This document shows, piece by piece, positions 22,093 to 32,824 of a stretch of DNA of 64,000 bases. Made by a program: the position numbers and the translations under genes. Below the pieces are notes generated by a model. It had not been told where the DNA came from, searched no databases, and saw nothing but the letters and a program-made list of their open reading frames with translations. The stretch comes from Papiliotrema nemorosa (Eukaryota > Basidiomycota > Tremellomycetes > Tremellales > Rhynchogastremaceae): NCBI GenBank assembly GCA_032158125.1, contig JASKOT010000032.1, positions 124,001 to 188,000 on the forward strand, in the 5' to 3' direction. The first letter of the stretch is position 1; the number at the start of each line of letters is the position of its first letter.

Positions 22093-24380
22093 TCAAGCCC
22101 TTCCTGTGATCCTCTTCAACAAACCAGGTCTAGCCTTTTTCGCTTCAAGCTTCCTCCTGACTTCCTCCTCCATCTCCGCCTCGTCCAATGCGCCCCAGCC
22201 GTACCAAACAATAGTCGCGAATCCAAGCAGGGCAGTAATGATACAACCGGCAAGAGCACCGATGGCCTTTGGTGTCCATCCCATGACAATAGGGAAAGGA
22301 CCCCACGGTTGACCTTTGAAGTCTGTCGTCGAGTTGAGTCCGACAACATTACCGGTGGTAGCAGTGTTCCAGTACTTGCATTGGTCGTAGATTGCCGCTG
22401 GGACTATCGAAGCGTTTCGCTGGAAGACCTCGGGAGCTTCGATAAAGACGGCTGCGAGACCTGAAGACAAGTGCCAGTCAATGTGACAATGGAAGAACCA
22501 TGCACCTGGGTTGTCTGCTCGCCATCGCAAAACGACGTTTCCGGTAGGTGGAATGGTGATGGTGTCTCGTCGAGAGGGGTTCTCTGCGCCTTCTTGGAGA
22601 GGAGGGTTGATGGAGGAATCGTTGGACGTCACGTCAAAGCTCTTGGAGATGACTTGGAATTCGTGTCTGAAGATAAGCGCCGACTAGCGGGATGCGAGTT
22701 GTACTCACCCGTGCAAGTGGAAAGGATGGAATCCAGCGTCCCAGTTATACACCGTGAGTTGAATGTTTTGCATGTGCTTGTAGGCGAATGCACTGGTCTG
22801 GGCACCGTAGACCTCGCTCAAGAAGGCGTTTTCTCCCATAGACAAGGCGGTGAAGATCGAAGGGACCTTGGGCGAGATGTAAGTCACATTGTTGAAACTA
22901 GCTCGGTTTGTTCCATCGTCGTAGGTGTCAAAGAAGACATCGAGTCGGTACTCGACATCGGCTTCGGCTTGTTCTCGCTTCTCAACGGGGATAAACTTGG
23001 AATCATTGATGATTGGATAGTCTCCTTCATAGACGACCTCCTCAGCATTGGCGTTCCCGTCGGCGTACACGATTTGCAAGGTGTTGTTGAGCACAAGCGC
23101 CTCTGGGACCGCATCGTACATGTCTTCACTTTGCCTGACGGAAAGAGCGTAGTTGGTGTTGGTCTCGTTCTTTGCCTGCACGAGAACCGAGTATCGCTGA
23201 GCGACCGAGATGGTGAGCAAGCCGGATTGCTCCTCGTTGATGTTGTATGGCTCGATATCCACTCCGTCCGCCTCGATAAGGTACACATCGTGATCCTCAA
23301 AGCTAACGTAGAACACTTTTACGATTAGCAAGGGTCACATGGGCGCAAGACCTTGACTCACTGGCAAGAGCAGCCATGTTGACAATTCGGATTCGATAAG
23401 TCTTTCCCGCTTCAAAGACAATTTGAGCATTGTTGTTGGTACCGCTTCCATCGGAGATGGCCTCGGGGGAAGGGTGGTAAGTGTCGTTGTGCAGAGTGTA
23501 GATCAAAGCGGATTCTGCTCGTCAGCCAAGGGAGTCGACGGGAAGATGGCCGAACATACCAGGGACAGGCTCGGCACCGGTGGGATTCTTCCACGTCAAA
23601 AACTCGTTTCGCAGCATGTCTTCGTGCTCTTTGTGGTACCTGATGATCAGTATAAATCATACGAGATACACGAGATGGTATCGACTAACCAGTCGGAGAC
23701 CACCAATGTCCATTCATCGTCCCATGTCACATTGTCACTTCGACCAGTTCCGTTCTGTGCATGAATGACCGATGCTGGCGAGTGAGCGACATCTCCACAT
23801 CCTCGACTGATGACTTACGGGCTCGAAGACCGTCGACGTATTGTCCCATATGGTGACCGTGGATCCAGTATGTACCGTGCTGCAATGGTCAGCGGGATTC
23901 AGGTGGAAAGAAGTTTGGCTCACCTGGATCGAGGTGTCGATGTCGTATGTAAGAGTCTCTCCTGGAGGGATAGGACATTGGGTGACTCCTACGGCTCCAT
24001 CATACCAGTTTGTGTTGTTGAACATCATTCCATGGGCGTGGATGGCTGTTCCAAGGGCGGGATTGCCGAGTCCATTGGTAGCGTGAATGCGGATGGTATC
24101 GCCAGTGTGAGAGTGGACTGATGGTGGCCTGTGAGGTGAGCAAGGGATATGGAGCAGGATATGGTCGCGACTCACGGCCATGATCCATTGACACCGATGA
24201 CTCGTCTCTCGTACAGCTGTCAACGTCAGTCACAGGTATACGCTAGCATCCATAGGCGCAACTCACACCGTCGGGGTTTGCCGTAGCATACGAGATGTTC
24301 CACCAGTGCTCAACGATGGCTGATTGAGCTGTAGATGCCAGTGCCAGCGCGAGCGCGGCCGACGCGAGGGAAGAGTGCAT
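22093..24380 (-). CDS. FET3: FET3-type multicopper ferroxidase
   Basis: Plasma-membrane multicopper oxidase that oxidises Fe(II) for high-affinity uptake with a permease such as Ftr1. The protein starts with a signal peptide (MHSSLASAALALALASTAQS). Copper ligand blocks appear in order: TAIHAHGMMFNN; GTYWIHGHHMGQYVDGLRAP; near the C terminus HPFHLHGHEF; and AWFFHCHIDWHLSSGLAA with the type 1 His-Cys-His. A membrane helix follows (AIGALAGCIITALLGFATIV) with a short basic cytosolic tail, as in Fet3 and unlike secreted laccases. About eight introns of 42-60 nt. Several N-glycosylation sequons are visible. No FTR1 gene is next to it; the divergent neighbour is an MFS transporter. A laccase role is possible but the C-terminal anchor argues for FET3. 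Confidence 0.9.
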
Positions 24381-26051
24381 AACGAGTCGCAGTCCTGTCG
24401 GTGCGTGAATTTGGGAGATCCGGGACTGAGGATGTTTTTGTTGGTGCGTTTAGAGGTGAACGAGTATGAAGTATCAAACAGAGGCCTTTTTTTTCTGTGT
24501 CTCTGCCAAGAATGTGAGGGATATATATGCGATCCGCAACTCAAAAGGGTCGAAATCAGTTCGGATGAGAAAAGGCGATAAAAGTTTGTGACAAGTAAGG
24601 TGAATGTATAAAAGGTGACCCGACAGACCCGACGATCTCATCCACTAGCTCGAATCAGACTCAATCCACTGAGGAACCGACCTTTTGGACGTCTACTCGT
24701 CCCGCCTTTCGCAAGTCGCACCACCGGGGATACCTGCTAGACCGCGCTCTCTTACCGAAGGAGGGCCATCGATGTATCCACGTACTATACTCCCGAGATG
24801 GTAAGCGGGGGCAGAGCGGCGTAGTCAGTGGGGGGGTCTGGGTAGAGATTTTTTTTATCAGATAGGCGATATCCAGGGACACTGAATTTGATTCCGCCCC
24901 CTCTCCCTCTCCTCTTTTGACAGATCTGTACTTCCCCCCGTCGGGTCTCCTTCGGCCTAAAAAGGTATGCTGGTAGGGATCGTACGCCAGTATGTACCAC
25001 AAATAGACACACCCAAGCATCTCTAGCGAACAAGCTATCCTCATCGACTTGCCCCTCGTCAGATCTTATGCTTGCTGCTCATCGGCCGTCAAAGCTGAAG
25101 GCTGGTCGCTGGGCTAGACGAGTCGGTCGAAGCAGAAATCATCCACTCACGCGGCCGAACTCAGCTACCGCTTGTACATCGGGTCAACCTGTCGATAGGC
25201 GAATACAACAGACCGCTCTTATGACTTTTGAATCAGAATATAATGCATAGTAGCGCCATTGATATTGACATGTTGATCACCCAGAATGTGCCGATGTATC
25301 ATCGGTGTAGTCCAGATCATATCGATTTCGACTGCAGAAGTACTCGACGGGTCCGATTGTTCTCCGGCTTGCCGTTGACAGCACGGGTGTGTTATCTGTA
25401 CAGGCAAGAAAATTGAGCAGTACTCAGCACAAGACTCTGGTGTCAAAGCGATGAGCTTTCACATCGTGTCCTTATCAGACGTTATCAGACGTGCGCATCT
25501 GTGCATCTGACCGTCACATTCCACCATTTACCACCTGCTGTCCCCAGCTCATGGTGAGATCTTGCACGTGAATGGGTCTTACGCACGAGAGTCAACTCAT
25601 GGCACGGCTCGGCCGTCTGGTTCTCACTGAATTCTTCCGGGTGGCAAAGGTCAGCTCTTCACTCTGGATCCCGAATGAAGTCAAAGGGCTGATCACCATA
25701 CTACCTCACCGACTTTCTTCGGCCCTCATGACAGATGGAGAGAGCGGATACGAGAGACCCCACCGTTCCAAGAAGGAAGGGCCCGCCTTGCTGGATGATC
25801 TGCGCGTGTTGATGCCTAATTTTCCGATGGTTGCCGAGATGTGCCGCGTTCGAATACGTGCTGTTCGGAATTTACATGGAGAGGTCGCAATCTTTTAGCG
25901 AAGGTTAAGACATTAGGCTATGTTGTGGATGAGTCAGTCGAGTCGAATGCATGTATGGCTTTTACTCTATCATCTTGTACAAATCAGAGATCGTTCATTG
26001 AGCAGTGTATCATCATTGCATGTGTCGCTGCAGAAGCGGAAACTCTTCCAC
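24381..26051. promoter_or_regulatory. Divergent 1.67-kb intergenic region, FET3 / MFS transporter
   Basis: Upstream of both FET3 (minus) and the MFS gene (plus). Several GATA-type cores are visible: GCGATAA near 24,575, ATCAGATAGGCGATA near 24,856-24,872, and the direct repeat at 25,472. Fungal iron regulators of the GATA family bind ATC/GATA cores, so these are candidate sites only. Small open frames in 25,219-25,900 look random and are not called. Confidence 0.4.
25472..25491 (+). repeat. Tandem TTATCAGACG decamer, two copies
   Basis: Two perfect adjacent copies of TTATCAGACG (25,472-25,481 and 25,482-25,491). Each holds TTATCA, the reverse complement of the GATA-factor core TGATAA. It lies about 1.1 kb from the FET3 start and about 0.56 kb from the MFS start. 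Confidence 0.7.
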
Positions 26052-28264
26052 ATGACGACGCACGACCGAGGGACATTTCCTTCTTGCGAGTCGGACTTGA
26101 CCATATCCTCGTCAAACCCTCCTCCTCTCGCCGTGTCGACCGCCAATACTCCTAGGTCGCGATACCCCACCCCACCGCTAGGCTGCCATTATGGTCGTCT
26201 ACCACCTGGTCAACGTCTTCCCATTTCAGGCACAACCGGAGTCGAAAATGATTTAGAAAAATATCCGAATGGAGTTCCAGTCATCTGGGTCGACTTTCCA
26301 CCGAGTTCAACAGAGAATCCATTCTTCTTTGCAGCATGGAGGAAGAGGGCTATCACGAGTGCAGCGATCTTTTTCACCGCTATGACTGCTCTCAATGCGG
26401 GTGGGTCGGACGTGATGTGATGGGTTCGAAGCTGATACTTCAGGCGCATACAGTATAGGAGAGCAGAGTCTTGCACGCGACCTCAATCTAAGTTCTGCTC
26501 AAACCGTCTCGGGTCTCGCCATCTATGCCTGGGTGAGTATCTCGCAGTGCAATCCATAGCGTCCCCTGACGACGTAGGGCTTTGCGATCGCCCCATTAGC
26601 TTTAGCTCCACTCAGCGAGGAATTCGGCAGGAGATGGACTTGCATCATCGCCGTGTTCATATACTGGCAAACCCACCTCTTTACTAGTCTGTGCGTAGAA
26701 CAGTCTATTCACAGTATTTCGCTGATGAGGTAGAGGGAAGAACCTGGCTACTATACTGGTCGGACGAGTGATACAAGGCGCGGCAGGATCAGTCGGGTCA
26801 ACGTTGGTCGGCGGAATGATCAGCGATATCTATGTGCCTTCGGAACGAGGACTACCCATGGCGGCGTTTGGTGCTGTTGCTATTGCGAGTACTGGGCTAG
26901 GAGGGGTCATATTCGGATTCGTCGAGGCGAACTCGAGATTGGAATGGAGGTGGATCCAATGGATTCAATATAGTGAGTGATAATTTCCAATGTTGTGCTC
27001 GTTTGCTGACTTACAGTCATCATGGGCGCATACTTCCCAGTCATCTGTCTGATCATGCGAGAGACCAGGGCGACCGTCACCCTCAGGCGGAGAGCGGAGA
27101 AGTACAGGAAAACGATGACCGGTTTCCCGGCGAGGTTCACCGCTCGAAGTGAAATTGAAAAGGTCAAATTCAGCGTCGCTTTGCAACAGTCATTGCTCCG
27201 GCCAATCCGTATGTCGCGCCTTTGGTTCATGTCAATCTCATCTGATCTCGCAGTGTTCCTGTTCGTCGAGCCCGTCGTGACATTCTTCTCCCTCTGGGTC
27301 GGTCTTTGCGTGAGTCCAACCAGCGATAAATATGGAGTGATCTGATGGGCTAGTGGGGAGTCTTCTACATCATGATTGCCGGTCTGCCCTATCTATACGA
27401 AAACATCTTCAACTTTGAAATCCAACACGTCGGTCTCATCTATCTGACCATGGTTGTTGGCGCAATAATAGGCTTCGGTTTGAACTTTATCAACGAAGCT
27501 CTCTACCTGTGAGCCCCGCCTGCTCCTCTCTTGCGAGAGAAACTAACGAGATCAGGAAAAACAAATCAAAGCGAGGAGTCGAAGCAAGATTATACGTGCC
27601 AATGTTCGCCGGTATCGCTTTCGCCGTTGGATGCTTGATGTTTTCCTTGACATCTGTGCCGAGTGTACACTGGATTGGCCCTTGTTTCGGAGCCGCAGTC
27701 ATCGCCATGAGCCTGCTCACGATCTACATTTGCAATTTCACCTAGTGAGTTGTGTCACTGCCGAGGAACTGAGCATAACTTATCTGCAGTCTCTCCGAAT
27801 GCTACGGAAGTTACGCGTCCTCGGCCATCGCAGCGCAGAGTTTCATCCGAAACATGTTTGGCGGAGCTTTCAGTTTCCTCACCCGCCCGGTAAGCATCTT
27901 CGCCGCTCTATGCGTTTACTAGCAACTGATGTATCAGCTCTTCGACAACTTGACCGTCCGATGGGGTTGTCTTGTCTTCTTTGGCATATCAGCCCTCCTC
28001 TCAGCCGTACCATTCGTTGCGTTTTGGTACGGTCCCGTGATACGGTCACATAGCAAGTACAGCAAACAACTCATGGCTGAAGAAGCCAAACGTATAGAGA
28101 TGGAGAAGAATGGGGAGGACGATGCGGGAGATGGAGCGTTCGAGTTGGAACAGGGCAGGGAGGGTGAGGGTCTGGAGGAGCGGGTAGAGGAGGATCAGGA
28201 GACGACGAGGATGAATGAGGTGTCTGAAAAGGGCCCTAGGGCGGGCTCGTATGCTAGCACATGA
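26052..28264 (+). CDS. MFS transporter of the DHA1 (drug/polyamine) type
   Basis: Proton-coupled exporter of the major facilitator superfamily. A hydrophilic N-terminal tail of about 90 residues leads to ENPFFFAAWRKRAITSAAIF and the first helix. The loop 2-3 signature is APLSEEFGRRWT. Helix 4-5 text VGRVIQGAAGSVGSTLVGGM and the second half (YLYENIFNFEIQHVGLIYL, then YVPMFAGIAFAVGCLMFSL, ECYGSYASSAIAAQSFIRN) follow the 12-helix DHA1 layout of Tpo1- and Flr1-like proteins. The C-terminal tail is acidic. About eight introns; the first is 26,401-26,443. The substrate cannot be read from sequence. The ATG at 26,052 is the first in the frame; the exact start is less sure than the core. Confidence 0.82.
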
Positions 28265-28652
28265 TGTGCAATAATCTCTGGGGCAACATTACTTGTATAC
28301 ATCCCACGTCCATTGTCATGCATTAGATGATCGAGGAAACTATCCCACCTAATACAAGTTGAGAAGAGTCGAGTGGCACGGGGGGTGATATTTTTGATCC
28401 CGCAGGGCCCCGGCTCGGTCTCCTGAAATGGGACGAGCACACCTCCAACCTGCCCTCTCTCCCTATACACATCCCATATCCCACATCCTCACACCTCTCT
28501 GCTTGATCCTGTGACGCCCTCGTCGAGCTAGATATCCTCGACGAATACTAAAAGACGCGAAGAAGCCCACTTTCGAATCTCAAATCGCAAAACCCCCCAA
28601 AGCGTGGACCCAGCCCTTTTCGTCTGTCCCTCTCGCAGCGCTACCTTTCGAA
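28265..28652. promoter_or_regulatory. Promoter of the ERG26 homologue
   Basis: About 390 bp between the MFS stop and the ERG26 start: 3' UTR of the first and pyrimidine-rich leader of the second. No gene seen. Confidence 0.5.
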
Positions 28653-30108
28653 ATGTCCGGAGAATCGTACTTGATCGTTGGAGGATGTGGTTTCTTGGGA
28701 AGACATATCGTGGAGCAACTCTTGGCTCGTGGAGAGTCACAAGTCGCCGTGTTTGATATTGTGCAACGACATTTTGACCAGTAAGTCTCAACACTCAATT
28801 CCACCATCAAAGCGTGATCGCTTCCGCCGCCATTGCTTTGCGCCCCATTCTTTTTCTTTGTTTCTCACTGTGAATACCGACTCATCTAAAGCAACGTCAC
28901 GTTTTACATTGGTGACATTTCGAAACCTGAAGACGTGGCCAATGCCCTAAAAAAGGTGAGTTCCCTTCCTCTATCCTCTCACCGAGACAGCCCGTTGACC
29001 CCTCTAGTCCGGAGCGACAGCGGTCATCCACACTGCTTCTCCAGCACACAACCTCGGTCCAGATATCTACCAGCTCGTCAATGTCAAAGGTACCCGAAAC
29101 ATTGTCGACGAATGTCTCGCACACGACGTCAAGAAGCTCGTCTACACTTCTTCCGGAGGAGTCATTTTCAACGGTCAAGACGATATCATCACTGCCGATG
29201 AACGTATTGCCTACCCTGAAAAATCTCACGATGCATACAACGAGACCAAGGCCACCGCTGAGAAGATGGTTCTAGATGCCAATGGACAAAATGGAATGTT
29301 GACTTGTGCCATTCGACCCGCAGGGATTTTCGGTGAAGGGGATCGACAAATGATATCCAACTTTTGGAACGTGGTCAAGAATGGACAGACAAAATTCCAA
29401 ATTGGTAGTAACGAGAACCTGGCAGATTTCACCTATGTCGGAAATGTGGCTCATGCGCACTTGTTGGCGGTGGATAAACTCGATACGACCTACCCTTACA
29501 GCGCATTCCGGGACGCTATCCCTTCCATCGACAACTCTTTGGGATCGTATAAAATCCCTACATCCGACGCACACCCTTTAGGACCCAACACCAACCCTAC
29601 TCAAGCCGACTTGTTGGCTGCAAAGAGGTTTGAAGAGGGATTCGAAGACCCATCCGATATCCGACCTGTCCTCCGAAACAGGATGGATCATTTCGCCGAT
29701 CAAGCAAACGACGATGACGATACGAAAGGATACCCCGTTGCTGGACAGGCATTCTTCATCACCAACGGTGAACCCGTCTACTTTTGGGACTTTGCAAAGA
29801 CGGTTTGGAGAGGATTGGGTCATGTCCCACCTTCGACAATTGTCATTCCCGCTGCTATCGGTTTGATCCTTGCCACCCTGGCAGAGATCTTTAGCAAGAT
29901 TATGGGTCGAGAACCCGGTTTTACGAAATATCGAGTCCATCTGGCTATCCAGAACAGGTATTACGATATCGAAAAAGCCAGAAGGTTGTTGGGCTATGAA
30001 CCGATTGTCGGTCTGGACCAGGGAATGAAGCAGTGGACACAGTGGTATCAGGGAGAATTGGCAAAGAACGGTGAGACTGTCGCTTTGGATACCAAGAAGA
30101 ACCAGTAG
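28653..30108 (+). CDS. ERG26: Sterol-4-alpha-carboxylate 3-dehydrogenase (decarboxylating)
   Basis: NAD(P)-dependent enzyme of the C-4 demethylation complex in ergosterol synthesis at the ER. The start MSGESYLIVGGCGFLGRHIV holds the Rossmann GGxGxxG. Then VTFYIGDISKPEDV, AVIHTASPAH, NVKGTRNIVDECLAH, KLVYTSSGGVIFNG and the active-site YNETKATAEKM (Tyr-x3-Lys of the extended short-chain dehydrogenases), IRPAGIFGEGDRQM and ADFTYVGNVAHAHLL. A hydrophobic stretch (IVIPAAIGLILATLAEIF) is a possible ER anchor. Two short introns in the first 300 bp, then one long exon. About 420 aa, somewhat longer than yeast Erg26 (about 350) because of an acidic insert near 29,600-29,730. Confidence 0.92.
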
Positions 30109-30366
30109 ACAGTGTGGGATTACGGAAGATTGGCCTGAGGTTGCGATTGTGGAGTAGGAACTGCTTGAACAGGGGAGCTAGTGTTGCAGCACTAGATCAT
30201 GCACTCATATCGGACATGTAGTTGCGGCGTTGTGTAGTGCAAACAGACGGGACGCTTGGGCAATCGGTATCAGGAGGACGATGTCCGCAAAGTCATGCGG
30301 GTACATGGGTGATATGCTGGATGATCGTACAACAGGTTTTCAAGCTGAACAAAGTCACTGCACTCC

Positions 30367-32620
30367 CTACCACCCTGAGAAATCCCCAAATCCTCCCATC
30401 TTCTTCTTCTTCTTCTCTTGTCCAAACTCCATACTACCTGGAGAAGCCGCAGCTACCACAGGCACGGTAGGAGCCTTCACTTTCGACCCTACCATGGGCG
30501 TAACGCCCACTCCGACCGGTACTTTTCCCCCGATATATTTGCCCACCAGACCCGCCTCGTCTTCCGCTTTTCTCTTGCGCTGCTCTTTCGCCTCTTTACC
30601 TTCTCCCCTTTCACCCAGATACGTGCCTAACCATGTCGTCCTATCCTTTTCCCTCTCTTTTTGTCGATCGGCACGAGCCTGGATAGCCTCGTCACTTTGG
30701 TCTTGTCTCGCTAGTTTCGCCGCTAACTTCTCTTTATACGTCTCGAAGGGATCTTGCAGCACTGATACAGATTTGATCCGGATCTCCTTTGATGGTTTGT
30801 CTGTTCCCGGTATCACTAATATCCGCTCGATTCGGTTCAAAACGTCTTCGCCTCCGACGAGTTTACCAAAGACCGTATGTTTGTTATTGAGGTGAGGGGT
30901 TTCGCGAAAGGTGATGAAGAATTGTGAGGTGTTGCTACTGGGTCCACTGTTCGCCATGGACTGTTGTCAGCGCAATTCCAATTAAGAGCTCATAGACTCA
31001 CCAGCACACCGCGACTATCGTGCTTGAAAGCACCCTTTTCGGCAAACTCGTCCCTAAATGGCTCGCCCCAGAATGACTTTCCCCCTCGTCCTGTTCCCGT
31101 GGGATCACCACCTTGCAGCTGATCATCAGCCTACTCCCTTACGCCACGGGCAAACTGACCATGAAACCAGGTATCAACCGGTGAAAGACGGTATCATCGT
31201 AGAATCCCTGCTTGGCGAGCATGACAAAGTTGTATACCGTCTTAGGGGCTCTATCTCCATGCAACTCCAAGTTGAGTCCACCGTAATTGGTCATGATCGT
31301 AGCGTAAGCTTTCGATTTCAACCTCTCTTTCTCTTTTGTCGGTTTCCGCAGCTCGTCAAACATGACTGCATGTCAGACTAGGCTGCGGGAGTCTCGTCGT
31401 CTACTCACACTCCTCCTCATCGAGCATATGTCTTTCATTGACAACTTGCGGTGCCCAGGCGGTACTCGTCAAAGCAGCAGCGGCGAGACCGGTCGTCTGG
31501 TTGGTAGCATTGTCTTGCGGTCAGCTCACATACATGTAGCTGATGGTCACTTACAAGCTAGTCTGTCCACTTTGCGCTTGGCAACAACAGCTTCCTTCTC
31601 TTTTGGCTTGCTGCTTTCAGCTTCCGGAGTAGGCGAGTTGGCTGCCTGTTCTGCACGAGTCTGACATTCAGCCGAAAGTCGACACGAGGATTGTGAGACT
31701 CGCCTTCTCCGCCAGCATCTTGAGCACCTTGCTGGCACCTCCTGCTGCATCCACGTTGATACCCCTCAGCGGATCATCTTTCAGCTCGTCCGCTATCATG
31801 AGCTCGTATACCAGACCGGGGACGCTTGCACTCACCGCCGACCTTCTTGTCCTGTTTGACATAATCGTACTGGCTCAGATCTCTCGATGCGAGGTTTGAA
31901 GGGTCCTAGAAGTCAATACAGACAGTCAAGCACAATAACCCCCTTTCTCAAAGGGTAGGCAACGGGAACTCACCTGAATGGTGACTATGTCCTCCCTGGT
32001 GAACGGGTCATCCGTTACCAAATCCCTCCATGTCTTTGGCTTGATGGCCAACAGCTGCAGACTCGCCATATCGAACACGTTTCCGGTATTCTTCAGGAAT
32101 ACAATGTGAATATGAGGTGAGAAGACCTTGTAAGTGATGGGGTCGTGGTATTGCCCCTCGGCATTTTTGGCAAAGTTGAGCTTGATCAATTGTGAACCAT
32201 CGAGAGGTTTCCCAGAGACGGGATCTGTACGTCAGTCCTCAGTACCAGTAAAAATGCCTGATCAAGGTCCAGAGAAGATTCCAAAGAGCCAGAGAGAGTC
32301 GAAGCCTTGTAACTCACTTGTCTTGTACTTGCGCATGTAAGGCATGATATTCGATAGATCGAAAACATCTCCACGTATAGTCTCATCCGGCTTAGTATCC
32401 GCAATGACAGCAACCGGATTTCTAAAAGGTTGCAGAGACAATGCACAACAGTCGCTACTTGGTCAACTCCCCTTCGACAATCAGGTGGGTAGACGTACAA
32501 GGGTAATCGGAGAACTTCAGATTTCCCAGTTGCCGCTCTCTTCCCTGTCGAACTGGCCGAATGGTCCCCCGCCGCGTGCTCTGAATGAGTCACATACATC
32601 TTGTCTGAATTATGTCCCAT
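30367..32620 (-). CDS. PPIL2: U-box cyclophilin (PPIL2/Cyp60), spliceosome-associated
   Basis: Nuclear peptidyl-prolyl isomerase with an N-terminal U-box ubiquitin-ligase fold. The start [15 protein letters not shown] matches the family. The U-box follows ([33 protein letters not shown]) and its second half ([33 protein letters not shown]). A charged linker precedes the cyclophilin domain: [26 protein letters not shown] with [11 protein letters not shown] across exons, [17 protein letters not shown] and [17 protein letters not shown]. The tail ends GGFGDFSGW, as in human PPIL2. The residue matching cyclophilin A Trp121 is His (TPHLNNKH), which predicts weak cyclosporin binding; human PPIL2 also lacks Trp there. 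A pentalysine run near the C terminus is a possible nuclear signal. Start fixed by the conserved N terminus. Confidence 0.92.
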
Positions 32621-32824
32621 CTTGAGCTGATTTTCGTCACGGTCAAGGTTGGCACAGGTAAAGTTGAAGCCGCTCGAGTAGTAGAGATGAAGCTGTCGTC
32701 TTTGATGTTTCAGCAGTGAGCGGCGATCGCCGACCTACACAACAACACCTCCACTCGACACATCCTCCCTCTTTCTGCTGTATACTTGTGTTGCCAACGA
32801 AGCTGCCGCAAAGACCGAGCGACA
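32621..32824. promoter_or_regulatory. 204-bp bidirectional promoter, PPIL2 / ALG11 fusion
   Basis: The two starts lie head to head with 204 bp between them. The region holds GCGGCGATCGCCG-like GC-rich sequence near 32,720 and no gene. Confidence 0.5.

Noticed and set aside
22471..23328. Long plus-strand open frame antisense to FET3
   Set aside because: It mirrors the FET3 exon on the other strand, has no start context or splice logic, and its text is a Val/Leu/Gly/Asp-rich shadow of codon bias.
25572..25898. Plus-strand frame of 108 codons between FET3 and the MFS gene
   Set aside because: No domain, no good splice sites, and it lies in probable promoter sequence.
30400..30420. CTTCTTCTT run as a microsatellite
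   Set aside because: It is the coding strand complement of the Lys run near the C terminus of PPIL2; similar pyrimidine runs at 41,160-41,185 are a 5' leader.
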